DNA of 64,000 nt from Orobanche coerulescens (GCA_033398695.1 CM065801.1:5642001-5706000); one strand, 5' to 3'. Counted from the first letter of the stretch, positions 40,268-54,180 are shown. A program made the numbers and translations. Notes: generated from the sequence alone by a model not told the origin.

Positions 40268-40672
40268 GTATTCTCGTTTTCTATTATCTTGAATTGTTTG
40301 TGTTTTGACGTCGGACATTTTCTTGTTGATGAGAAATCGGAGTGATTTCTATCGTGATACTCTATTTGTTTCTATTGCATAGCCATTTTAGTCGGGTGCG
40401 ACTTGTTGTCGCGTGCGTTTCTTTGATTAAATGTGTGCATGTGATGTGTCGTTAATTGCTCGTTATTGTTTTGAATCATAGTCGGTGGCGTTGTGTTGGC
40501 CGCCGTGGGGCGTGTTTTCACGCCGCATATTCCTTTGCGTTGCTTGTAACGTTTCACCAATGAACGAAATGTACGCGTTTCTTGTGTATCTCGTTGAGTT
40601 TTCCTGTCGGGATATTGCTTCTCCCTACTTGTTTTAAGTTTTGGGACGAAACCTCTTTTAAGGAGGGTAGTT

Positions 40673-43318
40673 TGTAATATCTGCAATTTCGATTTCTGGT
40701 AATTTTCTTTTTTCGGCGGGGGTCCGTTTCGACAACTTTCTTATGATCGTTTCGTCATTCTGAGAATGATTAATTCTGCACTTTTTGCCATCCGAGTTCG
40801 TTTCGGTATCGTTGTGTTGAGTTCTGTGTTCTTAAACGACTTTTCCGCTCTCGAGTCCGATTCTCGCAAATCTCGTCCGAAACTATTGTTTCGAGTTTCT
40901 CGTAAGTTCATTTAATGTTATTATTCATGTTGTAATCTTTGGTTTAGTGTTTCGATCGTGCATCGTGTATTTCGGACGTTTTGGGCCGTTTTCGTAATTT
41001 CCCAAAGTTTGGGGTAATTACTTCCGTTGTCGAATTTCGAACCCTCGGGTAGTCGGAATCGTGTGTTCTCTTAGCGCTTAGATTCGTCTTTGCGAGTACT
41101 TCGTAACCGTGTTTTCGGTTTACATTCAGGTCTGAGTTTCGGGATTTTTCGGACCGTCGGATCGACCGAGTCCTACCGGCAGACTGGCCGAGTAACGGCC
41201 GCTATGGCGGCGATTACGGCCGCAATGGCCGGTTACGTACGTAAGGCCCTGGCCGGTAACGTACGTAACGGGCCGGCAGATTTGGGGCAGTGGTTCGGCC
41301 ATGGCCGGTTACGGCCGTAAGCCATGGCCGATTACGTACATTATGTGGCCGGCAGTCAACCTATTTAAGACCCAGCAGACGGGTTTTTCATCATTTTTCT
41401 CACCCATTTCATCCTTTTCCGCGGCTGGAGCTTGGTTAATCATGGAGGCATGTTGTTAGACTATGAGTCTATGAAGTTTTGAGGTTCATATCATCAATCA
41501 TCCGTCCTATAACATCCTTTGATCGAGCGAATCAGGTCAGATTTCCTGGAAATCCTAGTTCTGGTAAATTGGGGGTTTTGTTCGTTTTCGTCCGATTCAA
41601 CCGTAATAACTTGGGATCGTGATGGATTGATGATTATTTAGATGTATTATATCATTTCCCTTGTTATTCCATTGTTGGATCGTATCGACTTGTTGTTTTG
41701 GTCGAGTTCTTAGTCGACGCCTTGAAGGTGTCCGACAAAAGGTCTTAAAGGGGGGGATTGGGCGTTGTGTGATTATTGTCCATCGTAAGATTTTTGATTT
41801 ATCATTGGTATGACTTAGGAACGAAATTCTTGTGAAGAACTCGAGTCGGAACCTTTCCGTTCGTTGTCTTCTTCGGGGTCCGAGCTTCCCGGTCGAACCG
41901 TGTTCTTCGGAGTATTCGGTAGTGGTTATTAAGGCAAGTATTTACTATACGAATTGTGTCTTGTGAATAGGGACGTTGTGTTATGGTTATGATGAATTGA
42001 TTTATCTTAGCGAATATGCTTCGTATGAATTGATTATTATGAACGATTGACGGTAACGATAATACCTTCACTTAGTTAACATCGTGGAATTGTGTTGGAT
42101 GTGCAAATCATCTAAGTTTGCGCCGGGCGTGGTTGGTCATTGTTGAGATGTTGTGATGATTATGATATGTGTGTTGTTTTGGTTTACATACTTGATTATA
42201 CATTTCGGTGTAATGTGGAATGGCTTGACATTTGATGATTATGAGTTGTGTCGTGTCGATGTGTGTGTGTGTTCCAGGTAGGGTCTGACGAGGCCTCTGG
42301 AATTCGGTACATGATGTGTACGAACAAGGTGTGTGATCCAGGTAGGGTCTGACGAGGCCTCTGGAGTTCGGTACATGATGTGTACGAACAAGGTGTGTGA
42401 TCCAGGTAGGGTCTGACGAGGCCTCTGGAGTTCGGTACATGATGTGTACGAACGATATTTGTGGCCGGGTAGGGTCCGTCGAGGCCTCCGGAGTTCGGTA
42501 CATGATGTGTACGAACAGTGCGTGTGGTCCGGGTAAGGTCCGTCGAGGCCTCCGGAGTTCGATACATGATGTGTACGAACAATGATCGTATAACAGTGAT
42601 TGTTTGGATAACATTTTAAATATGGGTCTCGAACTCATAATGATATCTTATCTAGTGTGTTTTGAAACGAGAATCGGGATGAGGCCCTAATGTTTACGAA
42701 AAGGTTTTGTAAATTGGGACTCGAGGTCCAAAAGAATTTCTACTTCAAAAATCCCCGAGATGATGAATTCCTTTTCAAATATCTCTTGCTTGAGTTCGAA
42801 ATTTTAAAACTTCTCGGGAACATTTGATAATGAATTTCCGTATTATATTCGTAGTTGCTATTTACTTGTTGCATTTCGTATCGTATTACACTTGCACTAG
42901 TAAAACAGTGGAGTTTTACTAACCCCCGAGTAATCGGGGGTGGATGTCTGCTTGCGTCCGTACATGCAGTTCGGGAGTAGTCACATGATTGGCACAAGTG
43001 GATGACGAGCTGCGATACTAATCAAGAGTTGAGAGTTGTTTTGATTCTTGTAGTGTTGTCAGAGTTGATTCCAGTCTTCCGTTGTATTGTGTTTCGACCC
43101 CGGTGTGGGTAATGTTATTTTAGTCAATTCTATTATTGGAGTTGTGTGACCTCATCGGTCGGTGTATTCATGTGTAAGTGACCTTAATGGTCTGTATTAT
43201 TATATTGTTTGACCCTGGCCGGGCAAGCATTTGGTTGTTTATGGATGTTTAGCCTGGTAGATCCTTGTGGAAAGTGTCTACGGCGTGTAATATTCCCATA
43301 CGGTTTTTGGGTGTTACA
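40673..43318 (+). repeat. Array B LTR 1 (2646 bp)
   Basis: TGTAATATCTGC to GTGTTACA. Palindromes before TATA near 41361, five 64-bp units (42273-42585), intact stem-loop pair 42898-42941. Terminal stem-loop near 43256-43280 with one damaged pair (AAAGTGTCTAC). Confidence 0.9.
42898..42941 (+). other. Adjacent stem-loop pair, B LTR 1
   Basis: TAGTAAAAC-AGTGGA-GTTTTACTA (nine perfect pairs) followed directly by ACCCCCGA-GTAA-TCGGGGGT. Compared with A (TAGCAAAAT/ATTTTGCTA) pairs 4 and 9 are swapped C-G to T-A and T-A to C-G, while the loop is unchanged. Confidence 0.85.
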
Positions 43319-45048
43319 TTTATGGTATCGGAGCTTAGGTTGCGGAAACCTAGGCTGTCGGGTCGAGTCGAGTCGTGATTTGTCGAGTAATGTGTTGTCT
43401 TGTCGTTCGAGTCGTCAGGTGACAAGTTGAGTTGTGCGTAATCACAACGTGTCGGATATGTTGTCGGATGAGATTAGTATCGTGGGCGACCGTCATCTCC
43501 GTGCAGCCTGTGGACGTAAGTCTCCTCTTTTATGCGAGGTACCTATGTGTCGTGATTTTATCTAAGTGAGTTAATTGCGGTGCATAATTTTATTTGCATG
43601 GTGTTGTGAATATAGTTGTATTTAATACGTGTGACACATAGTATATGTATAAAACTGGGCCTATTGTTGTTTTACCTTTGAACCACTGTGGGGGGTGGTA
43701 TGGTGTGAAAATTGAGAACCTTGATGGGTTTCGAATAAGATATCAACGATTGAGTTCGTGAGAAACTCCGAGGAATGGTTTTGTTGTATGTTTAAATTTG
43801 ATGTTGTGAGATGTATTCAATTGGATTGGCGATCCTATTTGCCGTTTGGGCATGTGATTTTTAGTTTGATTGTTTTTAGATTGTTATGTTTATGCCGTTA
43901 CGGGTAGGTTTTAGAATGTTCTTCCTTTTATGTTTATGTTTATGCAGTGTATGACTTCTTTTATGTGTACAACCTTGAAGGGCTATTAGGATCGAGCCTT
44001 GGCATTTGAGATGGTTATAATGTCTACTGAGTCCGTATCGGTAGAAAAGAAGCAAAAGATCTCCTATGACGCATCGGAAAGTGAGGGAATTGGGATTCCC
44101 ACACCTCAATCCTTGTATCAGTCGAGTATGGGACCTGTTCGGTCAACTGTGGGACCTAAAAGACCCAAGCCGGTGTCTTTGAGTTTTGGTAATGCTCCTA
44201 GGTGTTTCAACTGTAACGTTCTAGGCCATGAACGCGCGCATTGTAAGAAACCGCAAGTGACTTGTTATAATTGTGGACACGAGGGGCATCGAGTTTAGTA
44301 CTGCGAGATTGTTGCCGAGATGATAGGGGACCGGAGTTCCACTCCTACTTCTGGAGGGCCCAGTGATGTCCAGTGATAGTGTTTTTGGTACTCGTTGCGC
44401 GGATTATTTCTCGTGTGAGATGTACTTTGTGACGCTTTTATGTTTGGAACTTGTTGAATGATATTTTGTTTTGTATAAGTTCCCGTTTAGTTATTGAACC
44501 TACAGAGGCGTGTCAGTGGACCGTAGGGTCATGAACATGGTATTTTATTATGTGTCGTTATGTTTTGTTTCGTATCACTGTGATAACCTTAGTTTAAGTT
44601 TCGGGACGAAACTTATTTTTAGTATGATGGAATGTAATATCTGGTATTCTCGTTTTCTATTATCTTGAATTGTTTGTGTTTTGACGTCGGACATTTTCTT
44701 GTTGATGAGAAATCGGAGTGATTTCTATCGTGATACTCTATTTGTTTCTATTGCATAGCCATTTTAGTCGGGTGCGACTTGTTGTTGCGTGCGTTTCTTT
44801 GATTAAATGTGCGCATGTGATGTGTCGTTAATTGCTCGTTATTGTTTTGAATCATAGTCGGTGGCGTTGTGTTGGCCGCCGTGGGGCGTGTTTTCACGCC
44901 GCATGTTCCTTTGCGTTGCTTGTAACGTTTCGCCAATGGACGAAATTTACGCATTTCTTGTGTATCTCGTTGAGTTTTCCTGTCGGGATATTGCTTCTCC
45001 CTACTTGTTTTAAGTTTCGGGACGAAACCTCTTTTAAGGAGGGTAGTT
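43319..45048 (+). other. Array B internal region 2 (1730 bp)
   Basis: Same layout as internal 1. Primer site at 43323; gag tail 43999-44375 with the same TAG (44296-44298); inner LTR-start-like TGT at 44633; terminal hairpin and polypurine tract before 45049. Confidence 0.85.
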
Positions 45049-47707
45049 TGTAATATCTGCAATTTCGATTTCCGGTAATTTTCTTTTTTCGTCGGGGGTC
45101 CGTTTCGATGACTCTCTTATGACCGTTTCATCATTCTGAGAATGATTAATTCTGCACTTTTTGCCATCCGAGTTCGTTTCGGTATCGTTTTGTTGAGTTC
45201 TGTGTTCTTAAACGACTTTTCCGCTCTCGAGTCCGATTCTCGCAAATCTCGTCCGAAACTATTGTTTCGAGTTTCTCGTAAGTTCATTTAATGTTATTAT
45301 TCATGTTGTAATCTTTGGTTTAGTGTTTCGATCGTGCATCGTGTATTTCGGACGTTTTGGGCCATTTTCGTAATTTCCCAAAGTTTGGGGTAATTAGTTC
45401 CGTTGTCGAATTTCGAACCCTCGGGTGGTCGGAATCGTGTGTTCTCTTAGCGCTTAGATTCGCCTTTGCGAGTACTTCGTAATCGTGTTTTCAGTTTACA
45501 TTCAGGTCTGAGTTTCAGGATTTTTCGGACCGTCGGATCGACCGAGTCCCGGCTGGCAGGACCTAGCCGAGTAACGGCTGCTATGGCCCGGCAGTTACGG
45601 CCGCAATGGCCGGTTACATACGAAAGGCCCTGGCCGGTAACGTACGTAACGGGCCGGCAGATTTGGGGAAGTGGTTCGGCCATGGCCGGTTACGGCCGTA
45701 AGCCATGGCCGATTACGTACATTATGTGGCCGGTAGTCAACCTATTTAAGACCCAGCAGACGGGTTTTTCATCATTTTTCTCACCCATTTCATCCTCTTC
45801 CGCGGCTGGAGCTTGGTTAATCATGGAGGCATGTTGTTAGACTATGAGTCTATGAAGTTTTGAGGTTCATATCATCAATCATCCGTCCTATAACATCCTT
45901 TGATCGAGCGAATCAGGTCAGATTTCCTGGAAATCCTAGTTCGGGTAAATTGGGGGTTTTGTTCGTTTTCGTCCGATTCAACCGTAATAACTTGGGATCG
46001 TGATGGATTGATGATTATTTAGATGTATTATATCATTTCCCTTGTTATTCCATTGTTGGATCGTATCGATTCGTTGTTTTGGTCGAGTTCTTAGTCGACG
46101 CCTTGAAGGTGTCCGACAAAAGGTCTTAAAGGGGGGATTGGGCGTTGTGTGATTATTGTCCATCGTACGATTTTTGATTTATCATTGGTATGACTTAGGG
46201 ACGAAATTCTTGTGAAGAACTCGAGTCGGAACCCTTCCGTTCGTTGTCTTCTTCGGGGTCCGAGCTTCCCGGTCGAACCGTGTTCTTCAGAGTATTCGGT
46301 AGCGGTTATTAAGGCAAGTATTTTACTATACGAATTGTGTCTTGTGAATAGGGATGTTGTGTTATGGTTATGATGAATTGATTTATCTTAGCGAATATGC
46401 TTCGTATGAATTGATTATTATGAACAATTGACGGTAACGATAATACCTTCACTTAGTTAACATCGTGGAATTGTGTTGGATGTGCAAATCATCTAAGTTT
46501 ACGCCGGGCGTGGTTGGTTATTGTTGATATGTTGTGATGATTATGATATGTGTGTTGTTTTGGTTTACATACTTGATTATACATTTCGGTGTAATGTGGA
46601 ATGGCTTGACATTTGATGATTATGAGTTGTGTCGTGTCGATGTGTGTGTGTGTTCTAGGTAGAGTCTGACGAGGCCTTCGGAGTTCGGTACATGATGTGT
46701 ACGAACAAGGTGTGTGATCCAGGTAGGGTCTGACGAGGCCTCTGGAGTTCGGTACATGATGTGTACGAACAAGGTGTGTGATCCAGGTAGGGTCTGACGA
46801 GGCCTCTGGAGTTCGGTACATGATGTGTACGAACGATATTTGTGGCCGGGTAGGGTCCGTCGAGGCCTCCGGAGTTCGGTACATGATGTGTACGAACAAT
46901 GCGTGTGGTCCGGGTAAGGTCCGTCGAGGCCTCCGGAGTTCGATACATGATGTGTACGAACAATGATCGTATAACAGTGATTGTTTGGATAACATTTTAA
47001 ATATGGGTCTCGGACTCATAATGATATCTTATCTAGTGTGTTTTGAAACGAGAATCGGGCTGAGGCCCTAATGTTTACGAAAAGGTTTTGTAAATTGGGA
47101 CTCCAGGTCCAAAAGAATTTCTACTTCAAAAATCCCCGAGATGATGAGTTCCTTTTCAAATATCTCTTGCTTGAGTTCGAAATTTTAAAACTTCTCGGGA
47201 ACATTTGATAATGAATTTCCGTATTAAATTCGTAGTTGCTATTTACTTGTTGCATTTCGTATCGTATTACACTTGCACTAGTAAAACAGTGGAGTTTTAC
47301 TAACCCCCGAGTAATCGGGGGGTGGATGTCTATTTTGCGTCCAGGTACATGCAGGTTCAGGGGAGTAGTCACATGATTGGCACAAGTGGATGACGAGCTG
47401 CGATACTAATCAAGAGTTGAGAGTTGTTTTGATTCTTGTAGTGTTGTCAGAGTTGATTCCAGTCTTCCGTTGTATTGTGTTTCGACCCCGGTGTGGGTAA
47501 TGTTATTTAAGTCAGTTCTATTATTGGAGTTGTGTGACCTCATCGGTCGGTGTATTCATGTGTAAGTGACCTTAATGGTCTGTATTATTATATTGTTTGA
47601 CCCTGGCCGAGCAAGCATTTGGTTGTTTATGGATGTTTAGCCTGGTAGATCCTTGTGGAAAGGGTCTACGGCGTGTAATATTCCCATACGGTTTTCGGGG
47701 TGTTACA
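45049..47707 (+). repeat. Array B LTR 2 (2659 bp)
   Basis: Same structure. Five 64-bp units (46654-46966), stem-loop pair 47279-47322, TATA near 45742. Confidence 0.9.
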
Positions 47708-49438
47708 TTTATGGTATCAGAGCTTAGGTTGCGGAAACCTAGGCTGTCGGGTCGAGTCGAGTCGTGATTTGTCGAGTAATGTGTTGTCTTGTCGTTCGAG
47801 TTTTCAGGTGACAAGTTGAGTTGTGCGTAGTCACAACGTGTCGGATATGTTGTCGGATGAGATTAGTATCGTGGGCGATCGTCATCTCCGTGCAGCCTGT
47901 GGACGTAAGTCTCCTCTTTTATGCGAGGCACCTGTGTGTCGTGATTTTATCTAAGTGAGTTAATTGCGGTGCATAATTTTATTTGCATGGTGTTGTGAAT
48001 ATAGTTGTATTTAATACGTGTGACACATAGTATATGTATAAAACTGGGCCTATTGTTGTTTTACCTTTGAACCACTGTGGGGGGTGGTATGGTGTGAAAA
48101 TTGAGACCCTTGATGGGTTTCGAATAAGATATCAACGATTGAGTTAGTGAGAAACTCCGAGGAATGGTTTTGTTGTATGTTTAAACTTGATGTTGTGAGA
48201 TGTATTCAATTGGATTGGTGATCCTATTTGCCGTTTGGGCATGTGATTTTTAGTTTGATTGTTTTTAGATTGTTATGTTTATGCCGTTACGGGTAGGTTT
48301 TAGAATGTTCTTCCTTTTATGTTTATGTTTATGCAGTGTATGACTCCTTTTATGTGTACAACCTTGAAGGGCTATTAGGATCGAGCCTTGGCATTTGAGA
48401 TGGTTATAATGTCTACTGAGTCCGTATCGGTAGCGAAGAAGCAAAAGATCTCCTATGACGCATCGGGAAGTGAGGGAATTGGGATTCCCACACCTCAATC
48501 CTTGTATCAATCGAGTATGGGACCTGTTCGGTCAACTGTGAGACCTAAAAGACCCAAGCCGGTGTCTTTGAGTTTTGGTAATGCTCCTAGGTGTTTCAAC
48601 TGTAACGTTCTAGGCCATAAACGCGCGCATTGTAAGAAACCGCAAGTGACTTGTTATAATTGTGGACACGAGGGGCATCGAGTTTAGTACTGCGAGATTG
48701 TTGCCGAGATGATAGGGGACCGGAGTTCCACTCCTACTTCCGGAGGGCCCAATGATGTCCAGTGATAGTGTTTTTGGTACTCGTTGCGCGGATTATTTCT
48801 CGTGTAGAGATGTACTTTGTGACGCTTTTATGTTTGGAAATTGTTGAATGATATTTTGTTTTGTATAAGTTCCCGTTTAGTTATTGAACCTACGGAGGCG
48901 TGTCAGTGGACCGCAGGGTCATGAACATGGTATTTTATTATGTGTCGTTATGTTTTGTTTCGTATCACTATGATAACCTTAGTTTAAGTTTCGGGACGAG
49001 ACTTATTTTTAGTATGATGGAATGTAATATCCGGTATTCTCGTTTTCTATTATCTTGAATTGTTTGTGTTTTGACGTCGGACATTTTCTTGTTGATGAGA
49101 AATTGGAGTGATTTCTATCGTGATACTCTATTTGTTTCTATCGCATAGCCGGTTTAGTCGGGTGCGACTTGTTGTCGCGTGCGTTTCTTTGATTAAATGT
49201 GTGCATGTGATGTGTCGTTAATTGCTCGTTATTGTTTTGAATCATAGTCGGTGGCGTTGTGTTGGCCGCCGTGGGGCGTGTTTTCACGCCGCATATTCCT
49301 TTGCGTTGCTTGTAACGTTTCGTCAATGGACGAAATTTACGCGTTTCTTGTGTATCTCGTTGAGTTTTCCTGTCGGTATATTGCTTCTCCCTACTTGTTT
49401 TAAGTTTCGGGACGAAACTTCTTTTAAGGAGGGTAGTT
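47708..49438 (+). other. Array B internal region 3 (1731 bp)
   Basis: The primer site at 47712 is TGGTATCAGAGCTTAGG, a perfect match to the plant initiator tRNA-Met consensus. Gag tail 48388-48764 with the same TAG (48685-48687); LTR-start-like TGT at 49023; hairpin and polypurine tract before 49439. Confidence 0.85.
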
Positions 49439-52088
49439 TGTAATATATGCAATTTCGATTTCCGGTAATTTTCTTTTTTCGGCGGGGGTCCGTTTCGACG
49501 AATCCCATAGGACCTTTTCGTCATTCTGAGAATGATTAATTCTGCACTTTTTGCCATCCGAGTTCGTTTCGGTATCGATTTGTTGAGTTATGTGTTCTTA
49601 AACTACTTTTCCGCTCTCTAGTCCGATTCTCGCGAATCTCGTCCGAAACTATTGTTTCGAGTTTATCGTAAGTTCATTTAATGTTATTATTCATGTTGTA
49701 AGCTTTGGTTTAGTGTTTCGATCGTGCATCGTGTATTTCGGACGTTTTGGGCCGTTTTCGTAATTTCCCAAAGTTTGGGGTAATTACTTCCGTTGTCGAA
49801 TTTCGAACCCTCGGGTGGTCGGAATCGTGTGTTCTCTTAGCGCTTAGATTCGTCTTTGCGAGTACTTCGTAACCGTGTTTTCGGTTTACATTCAGGTCTG
49901 AGTTTCGGGATTTTACGGACCGTCGGATCGACCGAGTCATTGCGAGGACTGGCGAGTAACGCCGCTATGGCGGCGATTCTGCCGCAATGGCCGGTTACGT
50001 ACGTAAGGCCCTGGCCGGTAACGTACGTAACGGGCCGGCAAATTTGGGGCAGTGGTTCGGCCATGGCCGGTTACGGCCGTAAGCCATGACCGATTACGTA
50101 CGTTATGTGGCCGACAGTCAGCCTATTTAAGACCCAGCAGACGGGTTTTTCATCATTTTTCTCACCCATTTCATCCTCTTCCGCGGCTCGAGCTTGGTTA
50201 ATCATGGAGGCATGTTGTTAGACTATGAATCTATGAAGTTTTGAGGTTCATATCATCAATCATACGTCCTATAACATCCTTTGATCGAGCGAATCAGGTC
50301 AGATTTCCTGGAAATCCTAGTTCGGGTAAATTGGGGGTTTTGTTCGTTTTCGTCTGATTCAACCGTAATAACTTGGGATCGTGATGGATTGATGATTATT
50401 TAGATGTATTATATCATTTCCCTTGTTATTCCATTGTTGGATCGTATCGATTCGTTGTTTTGGTCGAGTTCTTAGTCGACGCCTTGAAGGTGTCCGACAA
50501 AAGGTCTTAAAGGGGGGGATTGGGCGTTGTGTGATTATTGTCCATCGTATGAATTTTGATTTATCATTGGTATGACTTAGGGACGAAATTCTTGTGAAGA
50601 ACTCGAGTCGGAACCCTTCCGTTCGTTGTCTTCTTCGGGGTCCGAGCTTCCCGGTCGAACCGTTTTCTTCGGAGTATTCGGTAGCGGTTATTAAGGCAAG
50701 TATTTTACTATACGAATTGTGTCTTGTGAATAGGGACGTTGTGTTATGGTTATGATGAATTGATTTTTCTTAGCGAATATGCTTCGTATGAATTGATTAT
50801 TATGAACGATTGATGGTAACGATAATACGTTCACTTAGTTAACATCGTGGAATTGTGTTGGATGTGCAAATCATCTAAGTTTGCGCCGGGCGTGGTTGGT
50901 CATTGTTGAGATGTTGTGATGATTATGATATGTGTGTTGTTTTGGTTTACATACTTGATTATACATTTCGGTGTAATGTGGAATGGCTTGACATTTGATG
51001 ATTATGAGTTGTGTCGTGTCGATGTGTGTGTGTGTTCCAGGTAGGGTCTGACGAGGCCTATGGAGTTCGGTAAATGATGTGTACGAACAAGGTGTGTGAT
51101 CCAGGTAGGGTCTGACGAGGCCTCTGGAGTTCGGTACATGATGTGTACGAACAAGGGGTGTGATCCAGGTAGGGTCTGACGAGGCCTCTGGAGTTCGGTA
51201 CATGATGTGTACGAATGATATTTGTGGCCGGGTAGGGTCCGTCGAGGCCTCCGGAGTTCGGTACATGATGTGTACGAACAGTGCGTGTGGTCCGGGTAAG
51301 GTCCGTCGAGGCCTCCGGAGTTCGATACATGATGTGTACGAACAATGATCGTATAACAGTGATTGTTTGGATAACATTTTAAATGTGGGTCTCGGACTCA
51401 TAATGATATCTTAGCTAGTGTGTTTTGAAACGAGAATCGGGCTGAGGACCTAATGTTTACGAAAAGGTTTTGTAAATTGGGACTCGAGGTCCAAAAGAAT
51501 TTCTACTTCAAAAATCCCCGAGATGATGAGTTCCTTTTCAAATATCTCTTGCTTGAGTTCGAAATTTTAAAACTTCTCGGGAACATTTGATAATGAATTT
51601 CCGTATTAAATTCGTAGTTGCTATTTACTTGTTGCATTTCGTATCGTATTACACTTGCACTAGTAAAACAGTGGAGTTTTACTAACCCCCGAGTAATCGG
51701 GGGTGGATGTCTGTTTTGCGTCCAGGTACATGCAGGTTTAGGGGAGCAGTCACAGGATTGGCACAAGTGGATGACGAGCTGCGATACTAATCAAGAGTTG
51801 AGAGTTGTTTTGATTCTTGTAGTGTTGTCAGAGTTGATTCCAGTCTTCCGCTGTATTGTGTTTCGACCCCGGTGTGGGTAATGTTATTTTAGTCAGTTCT
51901 ATTATTGGAGTTGTGTGACCTCATCGGTCGGTGTATTCATGTGTAAGTGACCTTAATGGTCTGTATTATTATATTGTTTGACCCTGGCCGGGCAAGCATT
52001 TGGTTGTTTATGGATGTTTAGCCTGGTAGATCCTTGTGTAAAGGGTCTACGGCGTGTAATATTCCCATACGATTTTGGGGGTGTTACA
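49439..52088 (+). repeat. Array B LTR 3 (2650 bp)
   Basis: Complete right-hand LTR, ends GTGTTACA at 52088. Five 64-bp units (51036-51348), stem-loop pair 51661-51704. Followed directly by C's integrase. Confidence 0.9.
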
Positions 52089-53339
52089 CATGCTACCCCT
52101 TATTCTATTCATCCGGGGTCTAGCAAGATATACAAAGATTTGAAACAAAATTAGTGGTGGAGTAATATGAAGCGAGAAGTCGCAGAGTTTGTTTCGAGAT
52201 ATCTCACCTGCCAACAAGTCAAGATAGAATATCAGCGACCGGCGGGCATTCTGAAATCGCTTCCTATCCCAGAATGGAAGTGGGAGAATATTTCAATGGA
52301 TTTCATCACGAGTTTGCCGATGAGTCGGCGACGCATGAATACAATTTGGGTGATTGTGGACCGTTTAACTAAGTCAGCTCATTTCCTTGAGATTAAGGAT
52401 ACGTGGGGTCCCGAGAGGCTTGCCCAGTTGTTCATCAAAGAGATAGTGACATTGCACGGTACTCCTAAGAGTATCATTTCTGATCATGACGGGCATTTCG
52501 TGTCACATTTTTGGAAATTAGTTCATCGTGCCATGGGAACTCAGCTCAACTTCAGCACGGCTTTTCACCCTCAGTCCGACGGCCAATCAGAGCGAACTAT
52601 TCAGACGTTGGAGGACATGTTGAGGGCATGCGTCCTCGATTGGAAAGATGATTGGGAAGCCCAGCTACCATTGATCGAGTTCACGTATGATAACAGTTGG
52701 CACGCTTCGATTCAGATGGCACCTTACGAGGCCTTATACGGTCGTTGTTGTCGATCTCCCCTATGCTGGGATGACTTATCAGAATCAATCGGCACTGAGG
52801 CCGATATGCTTATAGCCGCCCTCGAGAAGGTAGCTTTGATCAGGAATCGTTTGTTGACCGCTCAGAGTCGACAAAAATCATATGCCGATAACCGTCGTCG
52901 ACCCTTGGAGTTCGAGACAGGTGATCACGTTTTGGTCAAGGTATCCCCGAGTCAAGGTATTTTTCGTTTCGAAAAGTGGGGGAAGTTGAGTCTGAGATTC
53001 ATTGGACCGTTTGAGATTTTGGATCAAGTGGGCGATCTGGCTTATCGATTGGATTTACCTCCAGCCTTGAGCCGAATTCATAACGTATTTCATGTCTCTC
53101 AGTTGTGGAAGTATGTTGCCGACCCTAGTCACATACTTCAGTTCGATGAAATTGAGATCGCGGATGATCATACGTACGAGGAGCGTCCTGTACGAATCTT
53201 AGAGCAGCGAATCAAACAGTTGAGGAACAAGACGATTTCTTTGGTTAAGATTCAGTGGTCTATACACGAAGTCGAAAAGGCTACTTGGGAAACTGAGGAT
53301 AGTATGCAGGAGAGTTATCCCGATTTGTTTGACCCTTAG
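52089..53339 (+). pseudogene. Element C integrase and chromodomain-like C-terminus
   Basis: Starts mid-domain with HATPYSIHPGSSKIYKDL, has a TAG at 52152-52154, then SRYLTCQQVK, where the first zinc-binding Cys of CLTC is Tyr. The catalytic core is clean: SMDFITSLP, VDRLTKSAHF, SIISDHDGHF and QSDGQSERTIQTLEDML. GPFEILDQVGDLAYRL and HNVFHVSQLWKY follow. The tail ILEQRIKQLRNKTI, VKIQW and EKATWETEDSMQ, with YPDLFDP, matches chromodomain-type tails of Tekay/Del elements, thought to steer integration to heterochromatin. From 52167 the frame is open for 390 codons. Confidence 0.92.
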
Positions 53340-53373
53340 TTTCGAGGATGAAACTATTTTTAAGGGGGGAGTA
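53340..53373 (+). promoter_or_regulatory. Polypurine tract of element C
   Basis: AGTTTCG-AGGA-TGAAACT (hairpin-like) then TTTTTAAGGGGGGAGTA directly before the 3' LTR start at 53374. Confidence 0.85.
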
Positions 53374-53589
53374 TGTAATACCCGATTGTAAATTCATTCA
53401 TTATCATTCAGTTAATTTTCATTCAGTAATATTTCACTCAGTATTAATCATTCATCATTCATGTTCGTTTATCGTGTTCACTATTAGACGTACTTGGAAT
53501 CATGGATCAGTTATCATTCGTCTTTCTACCTTGTTTGAGATTTGAGCCGAGTTTATCTTCATTGTCATATTTGTGGTGGACTATGCGTG

Positions 53590-54180
53590 AGGAGTAGCAC
53601 ACGCTACGTACTCTTTTTAGCGCGCGCTAATTGAGTACAGGTAGCGCACGCTAACCTCTTAGTATTAGCGCACGCTAATGCATTTGGGCAGACAGTCCAG
53701 AAGGCACTGGACTGAATTAGGGGTTTCAGTAGCGCACGCTACCGGCTTTTGACTAGTGCGTGCTACTTGTGTAATTGTGTCAGGCAGTCCAGTAGGTACT
53801 GGACTGATTGGGAATTTATAGCGCACGCTACGATTGGAGTATAACGTGCGTAATGGTGATTGCAGTGCACGCTATCGGAATTCATCAGCGCGCGCTAGCG
53901 TGTTGGAACAGACAGTCCAGTGGGTACTGGACTGAGATGGGAGATAATTAGCGCACGCTAAGGTCATCAGTGTAGCGCATGTTAAGATTCAATCAGACCA
54001 GAGAACAGTAGGTTCTGGACTCCAATTACTGGGCATCAACTTTCAGGTAGCACACGCTAAAACAAGGTTAACGTACGCTAAGGAGGAGGCGTTAGCACAC
54101 GCTACCAAGTACGTAGCGTATGCTAACGATGCAGGCAGTGGGTACTGGACTAACCGGTGTGCCCACTAGCGCACGCTAAG
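53590..54180. repeat. TAGCG palindrome cluster in C 3' LTR
   Basis: Counterpart of 9417-10006 with about 17 copies, including GTAGCGCACGCTAC and GGTAGCGCACGCTAAC. CAGTCCAG-TGGGTA-CTGGACTG is near 53914. Confidence 0.85.

Larger units (their letters stand above)
38943..40672 (+). other. Array B internal region 1 (1730 bp)
   Basis: Primer site TGGTATCGGAGCTTAGG (38947-38963), a leader of about 650 bp, gag tail (39622-39990), an inner hairpin/LTR-start-like junction (TGTAATATCCGG at 40257), a module of about 415 bp shared with the 3' end of A's internal region, then the terminal hairpin and polypurine tract (about 40634-40672). Confidence 0.85.
36469..52088 (+). mobile_element. Array B: tandem non-autonomous LTR element (4 LTRs, 3 internals)
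   Basis: LTRs: 36469-38942 (5' end missing), 40673-43318, 45049-47707 and 49439-52088. Internal regions of 1730, 1730 and 1731 bp lie between them. The copies look nearly identical. Internals contain a primer site, a gag tail with two zinc knuckles broken by the same stop, and a polypurine tract; no polymerase. Right end is a proper LTR end (GTGTTACA). Left end is deleted together with about 105 bp of C's pol. Confidence 0.9.
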
